Positions 19,987 through 28,445 of a stretch of 64,000 nt of DNA are shown here, in pieces. Numbering within the stretch: the stretch's first letter is position 1; the number at the start of each line of letters is the position of its first letter. Below the pieces are notes generated by a model. That model ran no database searches. It was not told the origin of the DNA and saw only the letters and a program-made list of their open reading frames with translations. Source of the DNA: CBDBJK01 sp965206395 (lineage in GTDB: Bacteria; Chloroflexota; Dehalococcoidia; Lucifugimonadales; CATOSD01); contig CBDBJK010000034.1 of assembly GCA_965206395.1 (NCBI GenBank), positions 186,001 through 250,000 on the forward strand. Reading direction: 5' to 3'. Position numbers and translations under genes: made by a program.

Positions 19987-20229
19987 TTGCCTATGCTGTC
20001 CGACCTTGTAGACCACATCGACCATATCGCCAAGGTCGCAGGCATCGACCACGTAGGTCTTGGCTCCGACTTCGATGGAATCGGCGCTGGCCCGGTAGGG
20101 CTTGAAGATTGCTCCAAATTCCCCGCGATTACCGAGGAGTTGCTCAAAAGAGAGTACTCCGAAGCCGACATCAAGAAAATTCTAGGCGAGAACACCATGC
20201 GCGTAATGGAAGCCTGCATCGGCGAGTAG
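19987..20229 (+). pseudogene. C-terminal remnant of membrane dipeptidase (peptidase M19)
   Basis: The 80 residues match the end of renal-dipeptidase-type M19 proteins: DHIDHIAKVAGIDHVGLGSDFDG is the metal-site segment, followed by LLKREYSEADIKKILGENTMRV. Full proteins are over 300 residues, so at least three quarters of the gene is absent. The frame can start only from TTG 19987 with no ribosome site. It ends 35 bp before the enoyl-CoA hydratase. Confidence 0.8.
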
Positions 20230-20264
20230 GTATCCGCAATGAGCAACTAATTCAAGGAGAAGAA

Positions 20265-21074
20265 ATGAGCTACGAAGTCCTGCGACTGGAACGCACTGGT
20301 CATGTGGCGGTCATCACGCTGAACCGCCCTGACATGATGAACGCCTTGAGCCGTCATCTAACGCTGGAGTTTCATGCCGCCCTGGACGAGGTGGCTGGTG
20401 AATTCCCGGACATCCGAGTTCTGATTATAACTGGAGAAGGGCGCGCTTTCTGTTCAGGGGCAGACCTGACTGAGATGGGCAAGTCTCTGGCCGCGACTGC
20501 TCTAGGTCAGCCTCGACAGACAAACCCAGATGCCGATAGAAGCCTCAGAATACAGAGCCTCGCAATCCGGCTCAGGCAGATGCCTCAGCCGACGATTGCG
20601 GCGGTAAATGGCGCTGCGGTGGGAGCAGGGCTGTCAATTGCCCTGGCCTCTGAAATTCGCATCGCGTCCGAAACAGCGAGGTTCTCTTGCATCTTCGTCA
20701 GGCGCTCTCTAGTCCCGGACACGGCTTCGTCTTACACCGTGGCTGCTCTGGCGGGTCAGTCGATAGCCAACGAAATGGCGCTAACAGGCCGCATCTACGA
20801 CGCTCAGTGGGCGCAACAGGCAGGTCTGCTAAACAAGGTTGTTTCTCCAGAAAAGCTCATGGATGAAGCTCGCGCGATGGCGGAAGAAATCGCTTCCAAC
20901 CCGCCTCTAGCGATCAAAGCCACAAAGCAGCTAATGTACGCCCACAGCCCTGAGTGGGAAGATGTCATAAAACTGGAAGACGAGGCCGCGGTTCCGGTAT
21001 CGGGCAGCGAAGACCAGCGTGAGGCGGTGTATGCCTTTCTGGAAAACCGCCAACCTGTTTACAAAGGCAAGTAA
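20265..21074 (+). CDS. Enoyl-CoA hydratase/isomerase (crotonase) family protein
   Basis: The 269-residue protein starts at ATG 20265 with AAGGAGA 5-6 nt upstream. It has the crotonase fold, with oxyanion-hole segments AFCSGADL and NGAAVGAGLSIALASE. The region that normally carries the catalytic glutamates reads RRSLVPDTASSYTV, where GGT is usual, so it may be an isomerase, hydrolase or racemase-like member rather than a true hydratase. Such proteins act in fatty-acid, aromatic or amino-acid CoA-ester breakdown. No acyl-CoA dehydrogenase or thiolase is adjacent. Confidence 0.85.
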   Translation: MSYEVLRLERTGHVAVITLNRPDMMNALSRHLTLEFHAALDEVAGEFPDIRVLIITGEGRAFCSGADLTEMGKSLAATALGQPRQTNPDADRSLRIQSLAIRLRQMPQPTIAAVNGAAVGAGLSIALASEIRIASETARFSCIFVRRSLVPDTASSYTVAALAGQSIANEMALTGRIYDAQWAQQAGLLNKVVSPEKLMDEARAMAEEIASNPPLAIKATKQLMYAHSPEWEDVIKLEDEAAVPVSGSEDQREAVYAFLENRQPVYKGK

Positions 21075-21140
21075 ATTAATACATTCCTAGAGTGAGTGAA
21101 CGCATATCCTTTCGCAAACACCCCTGAATATACAACTGAA

Positions 21141-21191
21141 GGAGTCGGACACAACCAACGGAACACATTTGCGTTCGTGGCGTCCGACTCC
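21141..21191. other. Hairpin downstream of the crotonase gene
   Basis: A 10-bp perfect stem, GGAGTCGGAC (21141-21150) with GTCCGACTCC (21182-21191), encloses about 30 nt. It lies between the crotonase gene and the converging 21265 gene, so a terminator role is likely; no strong T-tract is seen on either strand. Confidence 0.5.
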
Positions 21192-21264
21192 CTGGGAGAA
21201 ACAAGGTCGGAGCGCTGATACGTCGCAGAGTCTCTAAGGAAGGATTTTCGGGATTCTCAATTCG

Positions 21265-21612
21265 TTAGTCGCGTTGTTCTTCGGCTTCGACCAGCAGACG
21301 CTCCACCAAGGGCCACACCTCGGTAATTCGCATGTCTATGCTTGAGATTGAGATTGCACGGTACAGGACTCCAGTGCTGACCGTGGCCTCCACGGAATTA
21401 CCTTCAGGCGGAAACTCCACGCCGAGAGCCTGGGCGACCAGCTTGGCGGCTAACTTTCCGGTTTCAGTGGCGTAGCATCGGGTCAGCGCTCTTCCTTGAT
21501 ACAGAAGCGTGACCCCTCCTTTGCCATGCCGTAGCATCACCGGCACTCGTCTTGATGGCCGAGAGAGCAACTGCTCTGCGTAGGGCCAGGCTCCCTTTCG
21601 ACTAACAGACAT
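21265..21612 (-). CDS. Hypothetical protein, 115 residues
   Basis: I do not recognise this family. The protein is soluble-looking, with a basic first half (RRVPVMLRHGKGG) and an acidic C-terminal helix (PLVERLLVEAEEQRD). It starts 12 bp after the end of the next upstream minus-strand gene (21625-21990), so the two are likely co-transcribed. Confidence 0.5.
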   Translation of the reverse strand: MSVSRKGAWPYAEQLLSRPSRRVPVMLRHGKGGVTLLYQGRALTRCYATETGKLAAKLVAQALGVEFPPEGNSVEATVSTGVLYRAISISSIDMRITEVWPLVERLLVEAEEQRD

Positions 21613-21624
21613 ATTCCCCCACTT

Positions 21625-21990
21625 TCATTCAGCCACGTGCTGAGCTATCTCAAATGTGGTATCCAGGTCTAGCAAAAGACATGGCTCTCCCCATTGCTTG
21701 TCGCTTTCAAGACTCCATTCCTCTGACGAATCTGCGGGCTTCAGGCGTATGCCGTCATCGCCGCCATAAAATAGCAGTGCCCTACCCTCGCCCGAATCTT
21801 CGACCTCGACCGCGTAAGCCTGGCATGGGCCGTTGGCCGACCATCCGGTGATTTCATGGAGGCCAAGGTTACCTCGGCGGTCAGGGATATCCGCCCGAAT
21901 CACCGGCGCAGGCTCGCCAATAGCGCTGTACACGCGGGTCAGGGAGTATTCACAGTTGGAACTCGCCTCTACGTCTACTTCAACAAACAT
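21625..21990 (-). CDS. Hypothetical protein, 121 residues
   Basis: No family is recognised. The protein is acidic and appears rich in beta strands (YAVEVEDSGEGRALLFYGGD, EPCLLLDLDTTFEIAQHVAE). It has no signal peptide or membrane helix. It probably forms a two-gene unit with the 21265-21612 gene. Confidence 0.5.
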   Translation of the reverse strand: MFVEVDVEASSNCEYSLTRVYSAIGEPAPVIRADIPDRRGNLGLHEITGWSANGPCQAYAVEVEDSGEGRALLFYGGDDGIRLKPADSSEEWSLESDKQWGEPCLLLDLDTTFEIAQHVAE

Positions 21991-22289
21991 CGCCTTATCC
22001 TGTCACAAGAGGATTATCTTGATATGTATAGTGATAAAAATAATAACACGATCCTAAGCACAAATCGACCAGAGTAATTCCGTCTGTTTTGGTGGTAGAG
22101 ACTAGATCGTCTTCTGGGAGTTTGACGTATGCGGGATAATCCTTCATAATGCCAACCTCTGTATTGTGTCAAGTGCGGTAATAACTTGAGGCATCCACTG
22201 GCGGCAATCTGACGTATGGCGACACAAAGGACACAACCAAATCGCGGTTGGATGCCCTGAATCTTTTTAATAATTGGAGGAGGAAACTA

Positions 22290-23099
22290 ATGCGTAGGCT
22301 TATTGTAGTCGCTGGAATTCTGTCAGTCATAGTTGCGATCTTAGCTGTGCTCGTAACAACGGAGACAGCAACGGTTGAGGCGGAAGGCATATCGGTGAAC
22401 GAAAATGGCGAACTCGTACTTCCACAGGCAGGGTAGACCTTCCTCGCGTTTATGAACGGAGCGCAAGAAAATCCACCAGTAGTATCTGATACAACGGGAC
22501 TGGCCGTGGTGCTCGTAAACGATGACTCCTCACAAGCGTCATTCGCGCTGATGGTGAATAAAGGACAAGCCGTAACCCAGGCCCATATCCACTGTGGGGG
22601 AGTGGGAGTGAACGGCCCTGTAGTGGCGTTTCTGGCCGGAAATGTCCCTGGGGGTCATAATGTCAATGGTTGGTGGATTATTAACGCTGCCCTCACTGAC
22701 GCCAACGTTGACAATCTCGCCGGATGTGGGAACAATCTCCAAGAGTTGGCTACTCATATGAAAAATGGGAACGCCTACGTCAACGTTCATACGGTCGCTA
22801 ACGGGGGAGGCGAAGTTCGCGGGCAATTGTTCATGTTGCCGGTGGAAGCCGATATAACCAGCTTTAACAATGTGGACTTGACTATTTCAAAGGGAACCAC
22901 TGTAAAATGGACAAACCAGGCAGGACTTCCTCATACCACAACATCAGGGGTTCCTGGTGCTCCTACTGGAGAGTGGAGCAGCGGCCTGCTTGCCATGGGG
23001 CAGAGCTTTTCTCACACGTTTGACAAACCTGGGGAATTTCAATACTTTTGCTCGATCCACCCCTCATTGATGCAAGCCACTGTGACCGTGACAGGGTGA
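22290..23099 (+). pseudogene. Secreted CHRD-cupredoxin protein with in-frame TAG
   Basis: A strong ribosome site (GGAGGAGG) precedes ATG 22290. The first 48 codons give a signal peptide (LIVVAGILSVIVAILAVLV) and a short mature start ending at TAG 22434-22436. The same frame then continues as FLAFMNGAQENPPVVSDTTG, a CHRD domain (GGEVRGQLFML near its end), followed by a cupredoxin-like domain with copper ligands in LPHTTTS, YFCSIHPSLM. The whole protein would be 269 residues. Since the frame is unbroken apart from the stop, a single base change has probably cut signal from mature domain. TAG is used as a normal stop elsewhere in the window (for example 13539-13541), so general recoding is unlikely. 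Confidence 0.8.
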
Positions 23100-23218
23100 A
23101 CGCCGTAACTATTCTCTTCGCCTAGCTCTGGCGACGCGAGCGATGGAAAATTCGGGGGTCGGCTCGTTTCATTTTGCCTGCTTTGTCATGCAATTTGAAG
23201 GGCCGACCTCTCGTCGTC

Positions 23219-24498
23219 TCAGGATGATTCGTATAGCAACACGCCAGCGATGGATACCAGTGACCCCCCTTCGGCGTCCGCAGGACACTGAGCGTAGCCG
23301 AGCGATTCGCCGCGAGCGCCTTCCAGGTATTTGAGTGTGAGATAGATAGGGGGAAGGCCGCACATACGCCGAACGTCGGATTCCTTTCGAGAGAGTTGGA
23401 AGAAAGCTTCGTCGTCTCCATCGCATATCGCGGCCAGGGACCCGTTATCTTGCGCTGTCAACTTGGCACGAGCGATGGTGTCTATTGGCAATGGATCGCC
23501 GAATGCTGGCCCAACGTGGGCCAGGTCACCGGCGGCAATTACCAACGTCTTGCGGCCTGCTGTGGCCTGCTTCAGGTATTCCAGAGCGGCGCTGATGCCG
23601 TCGTCCTCGCCGGGACTTTCATTTCCCATAATGAAGTTGTAGAAGGAGCCGCAGAGAATAGGCACGACGGGACAGGGCCGTCCCCCAATGAAATAATGAA
23701 ACCACACCGAAGCAAGCTCGATAGAATGCTCCTTGATGTGGTGTATCTCCTCGGCGAATGCGCGCTGAGGCCCAATCACGTCTGCCAGGCCGTTCACTAT
23801 ATCATGATCAGTTGGGAGCGCTCCCAGAGGCGTCACATAGTCCTGTTGCGTGAGAGTCAGCATACCAGGCCCGCCGGAGTGATCGGTACCAAAGATAATG
23901 GCAAGCTCCACGTCGTCAAGGGATGGTGCGCCCTCTGCCAAAGCTCGGCGTAGCTCTGGTGACCGCGCATGTAGTCGATGTGAGGGCATACCATGCCGAT
24001 CAGATTCGCTGAAGATGCGGTGGGGTCGTCTTCGACCTCGACCTTTTGGCAATACTCCTGAAACGTTGATGCAAGATCGGCGGCATTCCCTGGATACACA
24101 AGCCCGGCGTGAGAAGGCCGACGCTGTTTGGTTTCCCGGTATTCCTTCAACGCCAGTTCGGACGCCCGTTGATAGGCCCCGTTCTCCAAAAGCAGAGCGG
24201 TGTCCAATTGCCCGAAGAATTGCTCTATCGTGGCCAAGGGAAGCTGCAGGCCAGTGCGTAACATGAGACCGGACTGGAGCATGGTAAAATCGCGAGTGCC
24301 GTCGCACAGAGCCAGGAGCGGAGCCAGCGCTTGCGGAACAAGCACTGTCTGATCCGTCAGCCCCATCGTGTCGCGCAGAAGCAAGTATTGTTGACCCTGG
24401 TAGTCGATCCACTGAGGGTCAACAGGTCGCAGCCTGGGATGGCTCGGTATGTTTGTCGAATTAGATTGTTCCAAACAGGTTTTCCTCAACAATATCAA
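23219..24498 (-). pseudogene. amrB: AmmeMemoRadiSam system protein B (MEMO1 family), frameshifted
   Basis: The N-terminal frame (from 24498) carries the lineage-specific 130-residue start (DPQWIDYQGQQYLLLRD) and enters the MEMO domain at GMVCPHIDYMRGHQSYAE. Near 23945 one base is missing; the next frame continues ALAEGAPS, IIFGTDHSGG, EEIHHIKEHSIEL, and ends VSIAGVLLYESS at 23219. MEMO proteins are related to extradiol dioxygenases and bind metal through histidines; their exact reaction is not settled. The usual AmmeMemoRadiSam partner genes (radical SAM, AMMECR1) are not in the window. Confidence 0.8.
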
Positions 24499-24631
24499 GC
24501 GTTTGTGTCAGACATCTTCGCCATTATAGCCTTGGTCTCAGCAGGTGCGCCACCTCCTGACGGGGCCGATTTCTCAAAAATGTGACCATGCTGCAAGAGG
24601 GTCAACTAACATGGGTGTGTTACAATGCCCT

Positions 24632-24657
24632 GGGATGAAATGAAGCATTTTCATCCC
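24632..24657. other. Hairpin in prs leader region
   Basis: GGGATGAAATG and CATTTTCATCCC form a stem of about 11 bp with one bulge and a 3-nt loop. It lies 38 bp upstream of... the predicted prs promoter region start (24670) and could be an operator or terminator of upstream transcription; no T-tract follows. Confidence 0.35.
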
Positions 24658-24669
24658 TCAAAAGGCGAC

Positions 24670-24698
24670 TTGACCGGCAGGCTAATTCGCAGTAAATA
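24670..24698 (+). promoter_or_regulatory. Predicted sigma-70-type promoter of prs
   Basis: TTGACC (24670-24675) and TAAATA (24693-24698) are separated by 17 bp, matching the vegetative consensus closely. The prs start codon lies 28 nt after the -10 box, with AGGAAG as ribosome site. Confidence 0.55.
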
Positions 24699-24725
24699 TG
24701 AGATTCCAATCTTTTAGGAAGTGAC

Positions 24726-25676
24726 ATGCCCGCGTTTGATGACCTAAAGATTTTCACCGGAAATGCTCATCCCACCCTGGCGAAGGACATTTGCGCCTAC
24801 CTTGGCATCAGCCTCGGAAATTGCGAGGTGTTCAAGTTCAAGAACGACAATACGTTTGTCAGGTTCCAGGAAAATATCCGTGAACGCGACGTGTTCCTGG
24901 TTCAGTCGATTTCAGCGCCCGTGAACGAGAATATCATGGAGTTGCTCATCATGATCGACGCCGCCAAGAGGGCATCGGCGGGGCGCATCACGGCTGTGGT
25001 TCCGTATTTCGCGTACGGGCGCAGCGACAAGAAAGACCAGCCCCGTGTGCCGATTACCGCCCGTCTGGTTGCCAACCTTTTGGAAGTCGCGGGTACAAAC
25101 CGGGTGCTTAGTGTTGACTTTCATGCCGGGCAAATACAGGGATTCTTCAACATCCCTGTGGATGAGCTAACGGCTGTTCCTATGCTGGCTCGCCAGTTCC
25201 AAGAGCGCCAGATTTCAGATATCGTGGTCGCCGCTACTGATACCGGCGGCGCGAAGCGTGCGCGTGACGTAGCCCGCATACTGGATGCGCCCATAGCTAT
25301 CGCCGAAAAGCAACGCTCCGGCAATCATGACATGGTGAAGGAATCAATTCTGATAGGTGATGTCAAAGGCAAGACAGCGCTTATCGTGGACGATGAAATA
25401 AGCACAGGTGGCACGATCATATCTACCATCGATGTTTTGAGGGAGCACGGCGCGCAGGATATCTATTGCGCTGCCAGCCATGGCGTACTGTGTGGAGATG
25501 CGCCGGAACTTTTAGCCGCAAGCGTCATGAAAGAAATCTTCGTTACGGACACGTTGCCTGTTCCTCATGGAAAGAGAAACGGGAAAACGTCAGTCTTGTC
25601 CGTGGCCCCATTATTAGGAGAGGCGATTCAGCGTATTCACAGCGGCTTGTCAGTGGGCGCTATGTTTGAAGTGTAA
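24726..25676 (+). CDS. prs: Ribose-phosphate pyrophosphokinase
   Basis: The 316-residue enzyme makes PRPP from ribose 5-phosphate and ATP for nucleotide, histidine and tryptophan synthesis. It has the class I landmarks: FKNDNTFVRFQENIRERDV, the metal/ATP segment PYFAYGRSDKKDQPR, VDFHAGQIQGFF and the PRPP-binding loop LIVDDEISTGGT. The length is normal for the family and the frame is intact. A promoter is visible upstream, and secA follows after 130 bp. Confidence 0.95.
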   Translation: MPAFDDLKIFTGNAHPTLAKDICAYLGISLGNCEVFKFKNDNTFVRFQENIRERDVFLVQSISAPVNENIMELLIMIDAAKRASAGRITAVVPYFAYGRSDKKDQPRVPITARLVANLLEVAGTNRVLSVDFHAGQIQGFFNIPVDELTAVPMLARQFQERQISDIVVAATDTGGAKRARDVARILDAPIAIAEKQRSGNHDMVKESILIGDVKGKTALIVDDEISTGGTIISTIDVLREHGAQDIYCAASHGVLCGDAPELLAASVMKEIFVTDTLPVPHGKRNGKTSVLSVAPLLGEAIQRIHSGLSVGAMFEV

Positions 25677-25805
25677 TAGCATGGATATTCTCTGTACTAA
25701 AGTCACATGGTAGCATCCGGTTCGGGGCGGCAAACGTTGTTATAATTAGATATGAAAGTTGCTGCCCTACAGGGCAGGGCCATCAACGAAAGGGATGTGA
25801 ACCCG

Positions 25806-28445
25806 ATGCTTAAAGGATTGGCAAGGCTTATCGGTGGCTCCAACGACGGGGTCATCAAGAAAATAAGGCCTGAAGTAGAACGAATTAACCCGCTGGAGCC
25901 TGAGTTCGAGCGACTCTCGAATGAGCAGCTCCGCGCAAAAACAGACGAGTTCAGGGCGCGTCTACAGAACGGCGAAAAACTGGACGACTTGCTCCCTGAG
26001 GCTTTCGCCGTTGTGAGAGAGGCCGCCAAGCGCACACTTGGTCAGCGCCATTTTGACGTTCAGCTTATCGGCGGCTTCGTGCTTCATGAGGGCAAGATCG
26101 CCGAAATGAAAACGGGCGAAGGCAAAACACTCGTAGCCACCCTACCCGCTTATTTGAACTCTCTCACTGGCAACGGCGTCCACGTAATCACGGTGAACGA
26201 CTACCTTGCTCGACGCGATGCCCAGTGGATGGGTCAGGTGTATGACCTGTTGGGGGCGTCCGTTGGCGTGCTTCAGCACGAAAGCTGCTATGTGTATGAC
26301 GCTTCCGTCGTCGAGCCTGACGAACGTGGCATGGAGAGGCTGCGGCGTGCCAATCGCAGAGAGGCGTACGGGGCCGACATTACCTATGGAACCAACAACG
26401 AATTCGGTTTCGATTACCTCAGAGATAACATGGTCGTGGAGTTGTCACAGAGAGCGCAGCGTCCGTTGAGCTACGCCATTGTTGACGAGGTTGACAACAT
26501 TCTCATTGACGAAGCTAGAACGCCTTTGATCATCAGCGGCCCGGCGGAGCAGTCACCGAAGGAATACTCCCGGTTTGCTCGCGTGGTTCCAGGCCTGGAA
26601 CGTGAAGAAGACTACACCGTAGATGAGAAGCATCGCACGGTTGCCCTGACCCCAGAGGGAATGAATAAACTGGAAAGCATTCTGAACGTCGAGAATCTCT
26701 ACGAAGCCGCCAATTTCGGCATCGTGCATTTCGTGGAAAACGCGCTCAAAGCTCAGATCATCTTCCAACGAGATAGGGACTACGTGGTCACCGATGGCGA
26801 AGTTGTCATTGTGGACGAGTTCACGGGACGCCTCATGACCGGACGTCGCTACTCCGATGGCCTTCATCAGGCGATTGAGGCCAAAGAGAACGTCAAGGTG
26901 CAGCGCGAGACAATAACATACGCTACCATCACCTTGCAGAACTATTTTCGCCTGTATGAAAAACTCTCAGGCATGACGGGCACAGCGGCAACGGAAGCGG
27001 AAGAGTTCTGGAAGATTTACAAGCTGGAAGTCGTCGAGATACCCACCAACATGCCCATGGTTAGAGATGACCGACCTGACCTGATTTATAAAGATCAGAA
27101 TGCAAAATACGAAGCGGTCGTTAAGGAAATCGAAAGGCTTCACAAAGAAGGCAAGCCTGCGCTGGTTGGCACGACAGATATCGACAAATCCGAGCTTCTC
27201 AGCGAGATGCTCAAACGCAAAGGGGTTCCCCACGAAGTGCTGAACGCTAAGCAGCACGAGCGAGAGGCTTCAATTGTCGCCCAGGCGGGGCGGCCCGGCG
27301 CGATAACTGTGGCTACGAACATGGCAGGACGCGGCACCGACATCATCCTGGGAGGCAGTCCCGACGCCCTTGACATCACGTCGGAACAGTGGGAAGAGAC
27401 TCACAAAGAGGTGATGGATCGCGGCGGCCTCCACATCATCGGAACAGAGCGCCATGAAGCGCGGCGCATTGACAACCAGCTTCGAGGCCGCGCTGGACGT
27501 CAGGGAGACGTCGGAAGCACGAAATTCTTCGTCGCGCTGGACGACGACCTTATGCGTCGCTTTGGCGGTGACAGAATCCGCGGCTTCATGGAATGGGCGG
27601 GCCTTGAGGACGACGTTCCCATCGAAAACAAGATGATCAGCAAATCGCTCGAAAGCGCTCAGATCAAAGTCGAAGCCTATCACTTCGACATACGCAAGCA
27701 GCTTGTCGAGTACGATGACGTAATCAATACTCACAGGGATGTCATATATACAGAGCGCAACAAGGTTCTCAGCGGCGCTGACTTGAAGTCCAACATCCAG
27801 ACTATGATCGAAAGTGAACTCATAGAAATCCTCTCATCTTATCTATCTGAGAGGATGCCTGACCAGTGGGATGCCGAAAGTATGTTGAAGGAGATTAGCG
27901 GCATCATCCCAATCCCGCACGACATGTCAGACCCCGATGCTGTGATGGATATGTCCTCTCAGGAGATAGAAGACCGCTTGCTTGAATACGCGGCAAGGCT
28001 TTATGACGACATGGAAGAAGAGATAACGGCGGATGTCATGCGCAACATCGAGCGTCAGGTGATGCTGCGCGTCATGGACTCCAACTGGGTGCAGCACCTC
28101 ACTTCGATGGAGAATCTCCGTCAGGGAATTGGCCTGCACGCCTTCGGTCAGCGTGACCCGCTCGTCATGTACAAGAAAGAAGGCCACGAGATGTTCCAGG
28201 GCCTTCAGGCACGTATCCAGCATGACATCGTGCACACCGTTTACCACCTTGGATTCGCCGCCAATGGCGACAAGGCGCGCGGCGGCAAATCCAAGGCAGC
28301 CGGAGGCGCTAGCGTCATGACTCGCGTCGTAGGCACGCGCTCCCGCGAGGCTGTGACAGACGGCGGTCGCAAGGTGGGTCGCAACGACCAGTGCCCCTGC
28401 GGTAGCGGTAAGAAGTATAAGAAGTGTCACGGAAAGGCGGCATGA
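25806..28445 (+). CDS. secA: Preprotein translocase ATPase SecA
   Basis: SecA drives export of unfolded proteins through SecYEG by ATP hydrolysis. The 879-residue reading has the Walker A motif MKTGEGKTLVA, the DEAD-box equivalent VDEVDNILIDEARTPLIISGP, the helicase motif NMAGRGTDI, and a C-terminal zinc-binding SEC-C motif CPCGSGKKYKKCHG. The start MLKGLARLIGG at 25806 matches other SecA proteins and has AGGG 11 nt upstream. An in-frame ATG at 25752 lies just 5 nt after a TATAAT box (25741-25746), so a longer leaderless version is possible. The stop overlaps polX (ATGA). Confidence 0.95.
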   Translation: MLKGLARLIGGSNDGVIKKIRPEVERINPLEPEFERLSNEQLRAKTDEFRARLQNGEKLDDLLPEAFAVVREAAKRTLGQRHFDVQLIGGFVLHEGKIAEMKTGEGKTLVATLPAYLNSLTGNGVHVITVNDYLARRDAQWMGQVYDLLGASVGVLQHESCYVYDASVVEPDERGMERLRRANRREAYGADITYGTNNEFGFDYLRDNMVVELSQRAQRPLSYAIVDEVDNILIDEARTPLIISGPAEQSPKEYSRFARVVPGLEREEDYTVDEKHRTVALTPEGMNKLESILNVENLYEAANFGIVHFVENALKAQIIFQRDRDYVVTDGEVVIVDEFTGRLMTGRRYSDGLHQAIEAKENVKVQRETITYATITLQNYFRLYEKLSGMTGTAATEAEEFWKIYKLEVVEIPTNMPMVRDDRPDLIYKDQNAKYEAVVKEIERLHKEGKPALVGTTDIDKSELLSEMLKRKGVPHEVLNAKQHEREASIVAQAGRPGAITVATNMAGRGTDIILGGSPDALDITSEQWEETHKEVMDRGGLHIIGTERHEARRIDNQLRGRAGRQGDVGSTKFFVALDDDLMRRFGGDRIRGFMEWAGLEDDVPIENKMISKSLESAQIKVEAYHFDIRKQLVEYDDVINTHRDVIYTERNKVLSGADLKSNIQTMIESELIEILSSYLSERMPDQWDAESMLKEISGIIPIPHDMSDPDAVMDMSSQEIEDRLLEYAARLYDDMEEEITADVMRNIERQVMLRVMDSNWVQHLTSMENLRQGIGLHAFGQRDPLVMYKKEGHEMFQGLQARIQHDIVHTVYHLGFAANGDKARGGKSKAAGGASVMTRVVGTRSREAVTDGGRKVGRNDQCPCGSGKKYKKCHGKAA

